From assembly GCA_947652115.1 (NCBI GenBank), contig OX393565.1:20159718-20223717 (forward strand): a stretch of DNA of 64,000 nt, in the 5' to 3' direction. The translations under genes and the position numbers were made by a program. The notes beneath the pieces are model-generated. The model was given only the letters and a program-made list of their open reading frames with translations. It searched no databases and was not told the origin of the DNA. How positions within the stretch are numbered: the stretch's first letter is position 1; each line of letters starts with the position of its first letter. The DNA is from Blastomussa wellsi. Taxonomy: Eukaryota; Cnidaria; Anthozoa; Scleractinia; Plerogyridae. Positions 44,840 through 57,060 of the stretch are shown here, one piece after another.

Positions 44840-46780
44840 TTATGCTTCAGACCTATACTGAAACCTGTTTAACACCTAAACATTTCTGTGGGCGTTCAAA
44901 ACATTTTCATCCTGTTTAAAATGTTTAGCTCGATCTATTCAAGTAAACACTTTACTCTAGATGAAAACTAAACGTGCGAACATAAATCTCAAAATTCAAA
45001 ACCTGGGGAATATCACTTGGGGCATATTATCGGATATTCTCCAGTTTTACCAGAAACACGTGACGTGTTTGGGCCAATCGCGCGCGCGAAAATTAATGAG
45101 CTTGTTGTGGTACGTCCTCTAATCGACCACGAATTTCTTCATCACGTTGTCAAATTTTGGGCGGCTCACGAGGCCGCCACGAGCGAACCTACAATAATTT
45201 TCTAAAGGCGACTCGAAACTTACACAACCACAAACTTCGAACTACGTAAAGTAACTCAAAACCAAAAACCAAAAAATTTTCCCAAGTTGCCCCTCCCAAA
45301 TTTCTCTTGCTGCCCAAAATTCTGAATTGAACAAGTTTTTTCGGGGGGTGGGGGGAGAGGGGGGATTCAGTGGTGGCCCATCATAGTATTTGTTTGATTT
45401 ATCTTTTGCTAGTGTTTATATAATAATCCCAGTTATGGACGCATTTTGATTGGTTCCCTACCTATGATCTATTAAAGGACACACGCACTGCTAACGTTTA
45501 TGTTGTTTCTTTATTATATAAAACAGATTCCATATTGCCGTGTGGCTCATCATCATCACCATCATCTTTATTTAAACACGGTAAAATACATCAGGCAATA
45601 ATAATTTAATATAAAAGCTACAACTTATTACGAAAAACTACGTATACAGATTAATCTTCCATAATTTAAAATATGACTAACTATTAAAGAAAGTAAACTA
45701 AATTAAAGCCTGTTTTACATGAATGCCGTGTCGGAATTAATTAGCAATCGTCGGAAATTAGTCAGAGATGTTGTTTGCCTATAGCAGCTGAGGGTAGACT
45801 GTTCCAGAGAACTGCACCAGAAATAGATTACAGAAGACGTCAAAATGTTGTAAGAACATCAGTGACACACTCGGCTATCGCCTCGTGTGCCCCTTTTTTT
45901 CTTACCATTTTTGACGTCACCAGTGATCTATTCTGTTAAATGGAAACCATTTGGACAGCTGACTGACATTTGTGGTTTAGAAAATGAATAAACTCATTAG
46001 CGCGCAATGCCAGATATGAACTGAACTACTTCTTACACCTGTAACCTCGAACGTTCGGGGAAAATCTCAAACCTCGTCATTGACGTATTAACCTTTCTAT
46101 CGCTCGGTCAATACGGTTCCCGATTCCCGGCAAAATCTTCAGATTCCCGGAAAAATTTTGCTTTTCTTCCGAAACAGCCCTTCTTACAGTTGACACCCCC
46201 CGTATGGTTTTGTCCATGCGTTTCAATGTTTAGATGGTTTTATCCATCTACATTTTGACTTTGCGAGCACGTGATGTGACAGCGCGTGATGTGGCAGCAC
46301 GTGATTCGGGGAGCGGGCAGGACTTGATAAAGCACGGGTTTTGTTGCATTTTATTTGAGCTGGCTCTCTTGTTGGTTTCATATAGAACTGCTACACCGTG
46401 CTGACGAGTTCCAGTAAGAACGAAACAGCTGTCCACGGTTGCAGCCCTGTTTTATCGGTTTCTGTCGGGTTGTTGTCTCGCAAAGTCAACTTTTTCCTTG
46501 TAGTGATGTTTGTGTTACAGTTTGTTTCTGGCCGCCAAATCCTACGTCAACTAGCAGCATGATCGCTCGTGGTCCTTTGCAGTTTTCACGTCAAACATAC
46601 ACCCTGTTTAAGGCCAACTAAAACATTTTTTTTTTTATTTTTTTGTGTTATAGCTCTAATATCTAGTCTTGAAGAGGAGCGATTCCAGTTAATTCAGAAA
46701 GTCCCCCCCCCCCCAGGAAAAAAGGAGGACAGCGGCCCCCTAGGCCACTCCCCTAAATCCATACCCTGTTAATGTTGAGA
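44840..46780. other. Intergenic, no gene seen
   Basis: Contains the reversed LINE tail at 45,548, a shared repeat at about 45,262-45,340 and a short GCACGTGAT tandem near 46,265-46,310. No supported coding region. Confidence 0.4.
45548..45610 (-). mobile_element. LINE 3' end, reversed, ATC microsatellite tail
   Basis: CATCATCATCACCATCATCT TTATTTAAACACGGTAAAATACATCAGGCA is the reverse of the 3' end at 18,518. Confidence 0.65.
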
Positions 46781-46784
46781 AGAA

Positions 46785-46895
46785 TATAATTTGGTTTTAT
46801 CAACAGGGTTGATAATGTGAATTGGCCACCGTAAAGAGATTCAAGATCTGACGTTTCGAGCGTTAGCCCTTCGTCGGAGCGAATCGCTCCACGAG
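46785..46895 (-). mobile_element. 230-bp unit, 3' half only, reversed
   Basis: AATTTGGTTTTATCAAC through CGTTAGCCCTTCGTCGGAGC. The upstream (TATA) half is absent. Confidence 0.75.
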
Positions 46896-47403
46896 CGATA
46901 TAAGGGGCGTTGTGTCACTTGTGTGACGACACGACTATGATAGCACACCTGATAGAATGGCCATAACGTCTGTTGTGGCGGAAAAATACAACTGTTACTA
47001 AAAGGAAACCTTTCCGCAAATCAAATATCACAATTTCTGGCCCGCACCGCGAGCCCGAGAAAATGGGATACACAACCCGCAAAGCCAGAAAATGCAAAAC
47101 TAGGCCTACCCTTTTCGATAACATGGCACCAGATACCCGAGACACCTCCAGGACTCATACGGTCCCTCCCCATCCCCGCTGGCTAGAGATTGGCACGTCA
47201 CGAGCCCACGTGACAACTGACACACATTTCCAGGAGGCTGCCCTCTCGACAGCGAACTGGAAGTCTCCATTAATGTTCAACTGGCAAAGTGCCCAGCCAG
47301 GCAATGAAAATTCACACAAACATGCTCAAAACGACTAAGTCTAGCTTGGCCAAGCTGTCAAAAAACAACTTCGTTCAAACTCTATTGCGTGACAGATAGT
47401 GAA

Positions 47404-47413
47404 GTCACGTGCC
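47404..47413. promoter_or_regulatory. Conserved GTCACGTGCC E-box upstream of DGLUCY copy 2
   Basis: The same 10-mer at 31,761-31,770 lies 152 bp before the orphan DGLUCY ATG; here the distance is 151 bp. Surrounding text (GCGTGACAGA..., TTTGTGTCAC) is also shared, so this is duplicated promoter or first-exon sequence. Confidence 0.5.
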
Positions 47414-47554
47414 GTAACATTTGTGTCACATGCCTGGCATACGTACGTCACGGAATATGATTTTATGCGTTCGTTTATTTACCTGGTCTATTTATAACTG
47501 AAAAAGTTGAACCTTTTGAACTGATTTTCTTGTTATTTAGGTTCCTAAAAGAGT

Positions 47555-50500
47555 ATGTCGTTTAAAGGAAGTGAGCCTGTTGGCGAATGGACGCCATCAC
47601 AAGCAAGGCACGAGTTTCGAACGAAACCGGATTTGGAGGGGTCACCGACTTCTGGGTACTGTATGGGCTTTCTTCAAGCTAATTTGGCGATTCTTCCCTC
47701 TTCACTGGCTGATGAATTTGAACAGTTCTGCGAGTTAAACAAAGCACCTTGTCCGTTGCTTTATAAAAGCAAACGCGGTGAACTGACAGCCGGAATTCTG
47801 GCCGAAGAATCGGATGTAAGGTATGATAAGCTAATGCACCTATCAATGTAAATCTCGCAGGGGAGGGGTGGTGGAGGGGGGTGGGGTGCGGGCATAGGGT
47901 GGGGATTTGAACTGAGCTGAGATTTTCTGTTCAATTATCCGGCCCCAGGGCAATTGTAGAAGGTCAAAAGAGTCACTGAAAGTCAATAAAATGTTGCTAG
48001 AAATGCCAATAAAACGGTCAAAAGTCCCCACTACGTGACGATAAATACTGTCAAACCCCCCACCTATCCCCGCACCCCCCCCCCATCCTCGCAGTTGGCA
48101 ATTTCCCCCCTCCCCTATTCAAGGTGAGAAAATATAACAACAAGAATAGTAACTCTTTCCCACAAAAATGACAAAAGTAGAGAGAAATCTCTCAGTGATC
48201 TCTTGTTGATTTACACAGTATTCTTGCTAATGACTTCATCGACGCCGTGTTGGATGACACGAACAAAAGACTTTTGGTTAGCCTCTTTTCTGTGGTCATC
48301 CAACATGGCCGCTGCTCTTGTTGTCATTTGAATCTCTCAGGATTGGTTGCAAACCAGCAATATGGCATATTAACCTGCGACCAGGTGTCTTTTGAAATGG
48401 AGGAAGAAACCCCATGGGTCTGCAATGGCATTTGAGCTCATATACCATTGCCTCTAATTAAACCAGTCTAAACTCAGGAAATGCAATATACCATAGCTAG
48501 TTTTCAATAAATATATATATATATAACCTTTGCTTTAAAAAGCTATTTTTCCCAAAAGCATGAAGGAAACTTCACTGTGAGATTTTGTCGCCGAAATTCT
48601 ATTGACACCTTTTAATCCTTTCTGTGGATTTTCAAGTTTGTTACCTCCCTGCCCGAAAAAATTACACAATGCTCAAATGCGTTAGCATAATAGAGCAGTA
48701 TTCAAACACCCAAAAATTGCAACTGCTGTTGCCTGAATCCTGAGAGTTTTGCCTGAAAGATGTCAACAATTTGTTTTTAAACTGGGGGAGCGGGAGTGCT
48801 TTAGTCTCCTTCAACCCCCCAGCTCATGCTGAGCAGGTGCTCCATGTAAACAATTGCAAGTTAATTATTTGAAAGCACTCTCTCTATTTGGCCTATAGGG
48901 AATTATACTGTAAATTCTTTGGGGTTTCAGGTAAGTTGTTCGAACTCGTCCTTGCTACAGAATAAGCATACTTTGTCTGGACTGGAAGCCTAAGTGTAAA
49001 CAAGACAGCCAATGAGAACATGACCAATCAGATAAAAAGCCAAATTTTGAAATAATTAATTATTGTTTCTCAGCCAATCAGATAAATACGCCAAATATGG
49101 CTAGTAAATATATCATGCCCTCATTCCCCACCATGACAAGAAGGGATTATTCCAAGCAGGATGCATCCTTGGAGACCCAGGGGCAAAAGTCTACGAAGGT
49201 CGTTATTAAAATTTTTGTGGCCAATCAGCGACAAGCATTTGAATGGGTCGTAGAACTAGTCGTTTAAGTGTAGCAGCCCAGGGGCACTCTCGCCCCTGGG
49301 TCTCCGATTGTAAGAAACAAAATGAGATGGAATATGCTTGAAATTAGGTAAACAACATGACTGCTAATTTTTTGTGCAACACGCTATAGCTGGCTTTCAC
49401 ACTTTCTCTTTTATTTTACTGGTAAATATGGTATTTACTACGTTCAAAGTATTTGAATGCAGCTTGCACCATGTTCAAATGCTTTGAACTTGGCGGGAAA
49501 ATTAATTTTAATCAATCAACAATACAAGACTTTATAACTTGGTTCTGCAGGGGCATAGAAGAACAAAGAAAAGAAATTGTTAATGCATTTTTAAAACCTC
49601 ACTTTAGTGTTTTTCCTTCTTCCTTTCCAGTAGCCTCGTCTCAGAGCAAAGTTAGAATATCTTGAAAATGGTTGCATAATTTGACTGTCGAGCCACTGGT
49701 TGCTAAACCACTTGAAATATCCTCACTCTATACATTATGTTGACGTACTGCAAAAAATTAATTTAAAATAAGGTCTCCCTGAGTGCCTCATTGAAAATTT
49801 GCAGCAATTGAAACTTACAACTGAGTAAATTAAACTTTAACAAGATAAATGTTAAATATTGAAGATATATCTCACACTTTAGGACTGATCTTCCAAAGTA
49901 TTGCGTGTCAGAAAATGGAATTGTCACAAAGAAAACTGGTGATCTGACAGCATATCCTATGGGTGACTATGTATCCTTTTACATTGGATGTAGCTTCTCT
50001 TTCGAAGAAGCTCTGACCAATGCTGGTATTCAGCTTCAAAATGTCATTAAAAACCGCAATGTGAGCATGTACATGACCAACATTCAGTGTGTACCTGTTG
50101 GACCGTTTGCCTCTCCAATGGTTGTCTCAATGCGACCCATTCCCAAAGATTTGGTAGAAAAAGCTGTTATCATTACAGCCGCTTACAATGCAGTGCATGG
50201 GGCACCAATACACATTGGAGATCCCTCTGTTATTGGAATAATCGACGAAAACAATGTAGACTTTGGAGACCCTTCTGATGTTGGTGATCTGGTACCCATG
50301 TTTTGGGCCTGTGGTGTAACATCATCAGTAGCAATAAGATCAGCAAGTAAGAGGCATAATTGTTTATAATTTTAATGATTTATGTTCAATAATATATTAA
50401 AGTGCCCTGAGACGAAATTGGTGGTCATCATTTTTTTTTTTTAATTTTCATATACAATGGGACTTAATTTTTCGAAAATTTAAGGTGGCTCTGAGCCCCC

Positions 50501-52634
50501 TCCACAAATTTTTTTTAAACCTTGCAAAAAGTTGCATCTTATCATGCTTATCAAAATTCGATAATAAAAAATGGGGGTCACCAAGCTCGTTTTTGAGTTA
50601 TTAGCAGTTAAAGCTAAAATTAAGGGTGTTTTTAGCAGATCATATTGTTTCTATGATCACTCGTCACGAAAATGATAACGTGTTCACCAATGATTGGGCA
50701 GTTAAGCCTGGTTCACACTAGCGACATAACGACATAACGACATAAAGAAAAGATCAATCTTTTCCTTATGTCGTTATGTTCATGTAGCTTTATGTCATTA
50801 TGTTCCTGCTGTGTTGTTATGTTGTGTTGTTGACACTGGTGACACAAAACATAAGTGTAAGGTATTTTTTGCATTTGCGTGACCTCGTTGTTATGTCGTT
50901 ATGTCGGCCTTATGTCGCAAGTGTGAACCAGGCCTTAAACATTTAGTAAATACATTTCAGTAGTTATTATTTTTTCTTTTTTTTTCGGCCTATCTTATCT
51001 TTTCATTTGTGTCTTATTTATCTACCTCTCATAACCTACTACGTTGCCAACCTCAATTAATTACATAGCTGTTTCTGTAGATTTATTCTGTTTTCATATT
51101 TAATTATTGCATATTTGCATTTTTTTAGTGTGTATTTTCTTTCTCTTTTTTTCCCTGATTATCCTGGCCCGCCTTGATTAGCATTGCTACCTACGGAGCC
51201 AGGAGATTAAGACCTAATTCTGAAGTAATAAAAATATTGTTGTTGTTGTTGTTGTAGTTTTTTGATACCATGATTGTAGCATCAACTGATAAAGAGTGGT
51301 AATAATGACCCATTAAATTCTAAGTCTTTGAAAGTGCTGGAAACTGTTTTGAGCCACCTTGATTGTTTTTCAAATTCCATTTCAACAGAACCACCACTAT
51401 CCTTCAGCCATGTTCCTGGTTCAATGTTCATTTGTGACACTACTGTGGAGGAATATTTCAAAACCCATAAACCAGAACATGGTGAAGAACAACCAAGGCT
51501 TATCACTTTGACAGATCAGCCTTTTCTTGCTTCTGTCTGCTCCGTCAGTGCATTCCAAAAAATTGAAGAGGTTTCTAAACTATTGGCACTGGAAAATGCC
51601 AGCAATATCGATGGCAAAAGGAATGAGCCAGTCTCTGATTTCATGAAGATAGCAGTAAGATTATCCCATGCACCATCTGTTGTTATAGGCCTCCTTCATG
51701 AGAAGGAAAGCCTTTCCTCTGAGAGTGCTGCATCAGGTGATCTTAATGGATTACTGGTTCTTGTCAAAGCTCTTCAAACATTAAACAAGAAGATTACCAT
51801 TGTCACACAATATCATGCTCAGCTGATTTGTGATTGTATGACAACTAATGCTGCACAGAGAGGAATATCAAAAGAGGCCATTCGTGTCTTTGAGCTGAAT
51901 GAGGGAAGTGATATAAAGCAAAGTCTCTTTCCGGAAAAAATCAATCACAGGCGTGATGCAATGATAGCTCTTCAAGCAGCAACAAAACCTTGTACTGATG
52001 AAGATTCATGTAAAGAAGGTTTGGTGGACGCATTATACAAGGAAGGTGTGTATTCATAAAATATAAGTTCCACCATGTAATAAAAATTGAATCTCGTTCA
52101 ACCAACATGCGGAACCGGCTGGAATTGAACCTGGGCCACATTAGTAGCAGGCAAATACTCTTGCCACTGCGCCATCCTCAACCTATTAAGCTTCAAACAG
52201 CAGCTGGTCCAACTATCCAATGACAAATAAGCCAAAATCAATGATAAACAAATAAGTAACACCCCCCCCCCCTCCTTGTTTAAGTACTAATGGAGCTCTG
52301 TCCAGGGTTTCAAACATCTGTATATCTACATTTACATTTATATAAATTAATAGCTTTTTTATATAATTATTGCTTTGTAGCTAGCAGCTGGGAGGACAGA
52401 ATTGTATCCATAGCAATCACTGCTAACAAAAAGAAGGCATCACTTACATGTACTGTTGATACTGATTCCATGGACCATCATGTCATGGTCACAAGTTCCT
52501 TGAAGACGGCTGCAGATTGTATAGCAGGAGCCTTGTATGTCCTCAGCAACTGTCCAATTCACTCACGATATGTGAGGCGTGGCATTGGGAATAGACAGCT
52601 CTTTGAATATAGACAGTTTCTTTTGAATGATTGA
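47555..52634 (+). CDS. D-glutamate cyclase-like protein, copy 2, probable pseudoenzyme
   Basis: Four exons with GT-AG borders and the same phases as copy 1: 47555-47820, 49883-50346, 51389-52045 and 52381-52634 (546 residues). The DUF1445 half is well kept (FLQANLAILPSSLADEFEQF; GAPIHIGDPSVIGI; VPMFWACGVTSSVAIRSA). In the DUF4392 half SHVPGSMF, ALQTLNKKITIV and LSNCPIHSRYVRRG remain. The sites equivalent to ETDGPLGA, GIGDGGNEIGMGK and AGVSNWGG read ASGDLNGLL, SIAITANKKKA and SSLKTAADC. The protein stops soon after RRGIG, so the last exon of the family is lost. All frames are open, so it is not an obvious pseudogene. Likely catalytically dead as a cyclase; the DUF1445 half might keep a role. 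Confidence 0.85.
47858..47905 (+). repeat. G-quadruplex-capable G-rich tract
   Basis: GGGGAGGGG, then GGGGGG and GGGG runs with loops of 7 nt or less, in intron 1 of DGLUCY copy 2. A C-rich partner lies at 48,050-48,115. Confidence 0.7.
49168..49308. mobile_element. Short inverted-repeat MITE
   Basis: GGAGACCCAGGGGC at the left and GCCCCTGGGTCTCC at the right, about 140 bp apart, in a DGLUCY copy 2 intron. Confidence 0.65.
50702..50938. mobile_element. TTAA-flanked foldback MITE (piggyBac-like)
   Basis: TTAA GCCTGGTTCACACT and AGTGTGAACCAGGCC TTAA bound a 230-bp element whose interior repeats ATGTCGTTATG in both orientations. TTAA duplications are typical of piggyBac-type insertion. Confidence 0.65.
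51090..51262 (+). mobile_element. LINE 3' end with TTG microsatellite tail
   Basis: TAATTATTGCATATTTGCAT ... GTAATAAAAATATTG runs into tandem TTG units, in the intron before DGLUCY copy 2 exon 3. Confidence 0.5.
52112..52177 (-). repeat. tRNA-derived SINE head
   Basis: Minus strand GGATGGCGCAGTGGCAAGAG (A box) and CAGGTTCAATTCCAGCC (B box). Same family type as 13,843. Confidence 0.65.
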
Positions 52635-53169
52635 TGTTGGCAAGGTGGGAAACTTAAATCAGTATAAATAAGTAAATATTGTAAGTTTAACAAGACAAAA
52701 GGGTACTTGTGTGATCAACATCGCCATCACAGATAGAGTTGGGTTGGGGGGGTGTGTCTTATCCAATAAGTACAATGTAAGCTGTAGATAAATTTGTCAT
52801 GGGATAGCATATAGTTATTGAGACTTCCAGTGCAAAAAAATAGTGTTTTAACCCCATTTTTACTTTAGTCTTTAGCATGCTGTACTATTGCGCTCCTGTC
52901 TGGGCAAATATTTGCAAGAAAAATATCGCCAAACTTGTGTAGAACTTTGCTGCTTGCATGAGCTTGCATTGTTACTGGCAGGCACAAGGAAATATGAACA
53001 AATAGCACCAGCCTTGCAGCAACTCCACTAACACTGCAGACTGCTCATAAGCCATATTATTTTGCAGTATAGGGACGCTGTGATGACTTTAAAATGTCCA
53101 AATGGCTTGCTCTCCTTCATAGCTATGTAGCAGATTTATTCTCAGATACCAAATCCACAATCGCAAAAC

Positions 53170-53475
53170 AAGACATATTAATATGCTAGACATCCCCCAC
53201 ATCAGATCTGCCGCTGTCCAACACTCTTTTTTATTCAGAGCAGTTTGAATAATGGCACGTCAGCTATCAGAAGCATGTAAGTGTATTAATAAAATCAATA
53301 ATTTCAAAGCCGCTTTTAAGAGTGTATTACCGGTACTCAACGAATTTTTAAACACCTGAATTAAGAGAATGCTTTTATATATATTGCTATTTAAGATAAA
53401 TTAATTACATATTTATTGATATAAATTGAAAAGCCCTTTTTGGAGTAATTAATAAAGTATTACTATTGTTACTAT
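53170..53475 (+). mobile_element. LINE 3' fragment with TTAC-type tail
   Basis: Degenerate ORF2-like C-terminal text, then an AT-rich 3' end finishing AATTAATAAAGTATTACTAT with short TTAC repeats. Confidence 0.4.
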
Positions 53476-53479
53476 TTTG

Positions 53480-56125
53480 TATTGTGATGACATGGTTACG
53501 TAGCATTCCTTTCAGTTTAGCCATGGGTGTACAAGCCGGGAGGAGGGGGGGGGGAGTTTGGGGTTGCAAACCCCAAGTATGAAGGTGTCCATACGCCTAT
53601 GTGTTTAGCTAAAAGTGCAGTACGTAAGTGATTTTACAAAGTTTTGTCTTTGGCCTTGAAAAAGGTATCACTTTTTGAATTTCCCTCTTTGCTGCGCACT
53701 ACGTTGGTGAGAATTCCCATCCTCCCACGTACCCACCCCCCCCCCCTGGATTTGGCCATAACTACATGATCAATTCCCAGAAGTGCTAATTTTATCCTTT
53801 GACAACATCTTTGCCCATTTGCTTAGTTGGAGAAGATTATGAGAGGGTGTGCATGGGGTTAACTCAAATTGGCCACAATTTTAACTGTTGGCTGAGGAAT
53901 GGCAGACTTTTTAACTGATGGCTGAGAAACGTTCAAATAACTGTCAGCTGAGATGATTGAACCTTTTAGCCTGGCAGAGGTGGATACTTTATTATGTTTT
54001 ACTCAAAAAAATAATTTAATGGACAGTAATGGCACTTTTAAGTTTCCTTTGGCGTGGTGATGGTACAGGTGGAGAAAGAGGATGGTTGTCGAAAATTCTC
54101 GAAAACACCCCATTTTGTGGGCGTGGCCCAAATTCATTTTTACCCCTTAGGTGTCAATCTAAAATCACAAATTAACAAGCACTGGCATGACTGCTTTCAA
54201 GTAAATAATTCAGAACTAGAAATAATTTTTTTGTTGCATAACATATACGGTTACGGTAAGAGTCCCTGTCATTTTTCATATTCCTGACCTCAAAGGCATT
54301 TTATGTCATTTTGGTTTAAACACCGTACAAATTATTTTTACCTCCTATAAGGTAAAAAGAGCACCCCTTAATTTTTTTATAGAGGCGCTGCCCCCTTAGG
54401 AGCAAGCAGTCAAATACGGCTTTGGAACGTATGTGCTAAACCTAGGTCTATAAAAGGAGATATACTCCCTGTATCCTACAATCGTTGAAAACAGTCTTCC
54501 CACTATTGTAATCACTGTTGGTTGGGGGGGGGGGGGGGGGTCCATTCTAGTGATCGCATTAGTTATTGTTCCCGTGCCATCTAATCTCACTGTGCAGAGG
54601 ACTTCTGTCGGGGATTGTAGTTTTGATGTTAAGTAAGCCAATAGTGAGCAGATATATGAAGTTTTTGGACGGATCCAAACTGACAAACGTGAACGGCAGA
54701 AGTAATCACTTATCAGCATTTTCTCACCTTTACGTTTGCCGTCCTTTTCAATGCGACAAGGCATTTTACGAACGTGAGTTACTGAAGTTTAAGACTAAAT
54801 ATTTAAATATTAGCTGCCACCTTTCACGAGGAAAAGTTTGAGACACCTCGAAGTACCCAGTTACTTTCCTAAGGAGAGGGTTCTAAGAAAGATGGGTTTG
54901 AGCTATTGGTGGTGAATTCTGTACTCGTAATATGTGGAAAAGCTTTGGAAAACTTATTCAGTGGACTTGCAGCAACGCAACTACAAGGAGAAATATAATG
55001 AAAGACGTCGAGTTTCCTGCCCGGGTGGGGGATACTCCCATATATGCGCTATATAGGTATGTGCCGCGGGAAAGAGAATGGTTTTTGAGGTTCCCAGTGT
55101 AATCCTTAGCTAGGGTACTTAAATTGTGTCAACTAAGATCTCAGCATGTGAACACCCAGCTCACAGGCTTCCCAAGCTCAAAATTCGACTCTGCATACGT
55201 TGGGATGGCCACCAATTCACTCACGTGATAAGGCGGGCCATATTGGTGGACAAAATTGTTGCGCAAAATTTGTATAAAAATAGAGTTTAGTTCCCAAAGG
55301 AGAGAAAGTCTATTGTTCTAGTCCACCAACATGGCCGCCTGTAATGTCACGAAAAACGATCTATAAACGATCTATTAATGTTGCAATGAAGAAATAAAGT
55401 TGACCTGTTCATGTTATTATTAGCTGTTGTTTCTCCCTTGAGTAGGATATCATTTTTCAGGCTTGGGCCTTAAAAAAGATATGCATTTTTGTCTTCATCC
55501 TTAAATAGGTTAAGGGTGTAAGACGCTTCGCGGCACACCCCTATCGTAAATTTACCGGGGAGGGGGAGGGGGGATGATTGTGATCATGATCATGTGTTAA
55601 ATCTCCAAGCAGTTCTAAAATAATTAGATGCTACTCGACACTATTCGGCTAATGATATGGGCGACGTTGCTAAGACACAGTACAGCAGCATAAAGCAAAT
55701 GAGAAGTGCAAGTTAACTGAGATCTGTCAAAATTAGCTGATAGTTGAGAAATAGCTCATATTTTAACTGATAGCTGAGAAATGGCCTAATTTGAACTGAT
55801 AACTGAGAATCCAGCATCCCTATGCAGACCCTCTTTTAAATTCACTTTTCAACCTGGGCTAAGCTCATCTCTCTTTGCTAAATGAACTCATGGCTAATTG
55901 TCGTATTTTCTCGATTAATCTTACCCGCGTTTGTTTCAAACTTAGCCTGGTGGACTCAGCGTTTATTTGACTCTTTCCCTTTCGAGCCCGTGGTGAGCAA
56001 GGGTTTTTCGTGTGAAGCACGCCAACGGAACACCATGGGTAAGAAAAAACCGCTCAAGCTATGGAATGCCATGGTGGACAAAAGTGCTCGAGGTTATTTT
56101 TAAGATCCAGTTTTCAAGGGGACAA
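53480..56125. other. Intergenic, no gene recognised
   Basis: Holds poly-G tracts (54,522-54,540), several G-rich runs and anonymous sequence. ORFs of up to 122 codons show no recognisable family. Confidence 0.4.
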
Positions 56126-56130
56126 GCGAG

Positions 56131-56300
56131 ATATATAATTTCCGACGTTTGAGGGACGAATTAGTCGGAAATTATTATTCTGACGACACGTTGGAGAGAC
56201 CCGCGGTGCATCGCGGGCTGCTTTAGGAGTATTTAAGGTTTTGGCGGGAGATTTAGGTCATTCTAGGTCGGTCAGTCGGAGTGTTCGCCCGCTTTATTTT
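56131..56300 (+). repeat. Ngaro repeat A1
   Basis: ATATATAATTTCCGACGTTT through GTGTTCGCCCGCTTTATTTT; repeated at 61,085-61,254. Confidence 0.9.
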
Positions 56301-56322
56301 GGGCTTCCGTTCTCCCGCAGTC

Positions 56323-57060
56323 ATGTCAGTTTCAACTGAGGTTCAAGAGTTTATTTATACGTCCTTGGCTGAAAATAATAAGTCGTTGTTAGACCAGATC
56401 TCGAAGTTAGTAGCAGATTCGGCTGAAAGTATTAAACGTTCCAGCGTGGAAGCTGCTGATGACCAGTTGAGGGAAATCAAGAAGTTACGTCGAGAGGAAC
56501 CGAAATCGTTCAAACGCAAAGGCAACGAGATCCAGTACAAGTTTAATCTTAAGCTACAGGATACCTTGGATGAGGTTAAATCCCATCTTGAGTCCAACGC
56601 AGTTGACAAGGCTAAATCCTCGCTGTCAGAAGGTACGTCAATGCTCTCTGAAAGGCAGAAGCTTATCTTACTAGCAGACAAATCGGATTTTGGCTGGAAA
56701 ACTGTCGAGCAATATACCCAGCATGAGTTAGCTGACAACGAGGAGGACGGCAAAAAGATCCGCCGTGCCGAGGAACGAGCCGAAAAAGCTCTTAAGTCCG
56801 ATGCTTCCAAGAAACCTATCAACCAACCTTCATCTCTCAGTCGCCCTTCCAGTTCCTCACGCTTTTCTTCCCAGTATTCCAGAAGTTCTTCGTCTTTTGG
56901 TTCCTTCCGTAACCAGCGTCTTCGGCTGTCCTATCCTCGTTCATCCGACGTTCCGTCAAGGCCCGGTAATTGTTTCGCATGCGGCAGGTTTGGCCATTGG
57001 AGGTCTGAATGCAATCAAGTCGCCCGTTCTGTTTCTAAAGGTATTTCAGGTAACAGATGA
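56323..57060 (+). CDS. Ngaro ORF1, gag-like with CCHC zinc knuckle
   Basis: 245 residues from ATG 56,323 to a TGA at 57,058-57,060. It has an alpha-helical charged N-terminal half, a Ser/Arg-rich stretch (SLSRPSSSSRFSSQYSRSSS) and a zinc knuckle CFACGRFGHWRSEC near the C-terminus, as in nucleocapsid proteins that bind element RNA. The frame continues without another stop into the RT ORF, so the TGA is the only barrier between gag and pol. Confidence 0.85.
   Translation: MSVSTEVQEFIYTSLAENNKSLLDQISKLVADSAESIKRSSVEAADDQLREIKKLRREEPKSFKRKGNEIQYKFNLKLQDTLDEVKSHLESNAVDKAKSSLSEGTSMLSERQKLILLADKSDFGWKTVEQYTQHELADNEEDGKKIRRAEERAEKALKSDASKKPINQPSSLSRPSSSSRFSSQYSRSSSSFGSFRNQRLRLSYPRSSDVPSRPGNCFACGRFGHWRSECNQVARSVSKGISGNR

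Noticed and set aside
46973..47338. 121-codon plus-strand ORF upstream of DGLUCY copy 2
   Set aside because: No recognisable domain, and the region partly resembles reversed first-exon sequence of DGLUCY copy 1.
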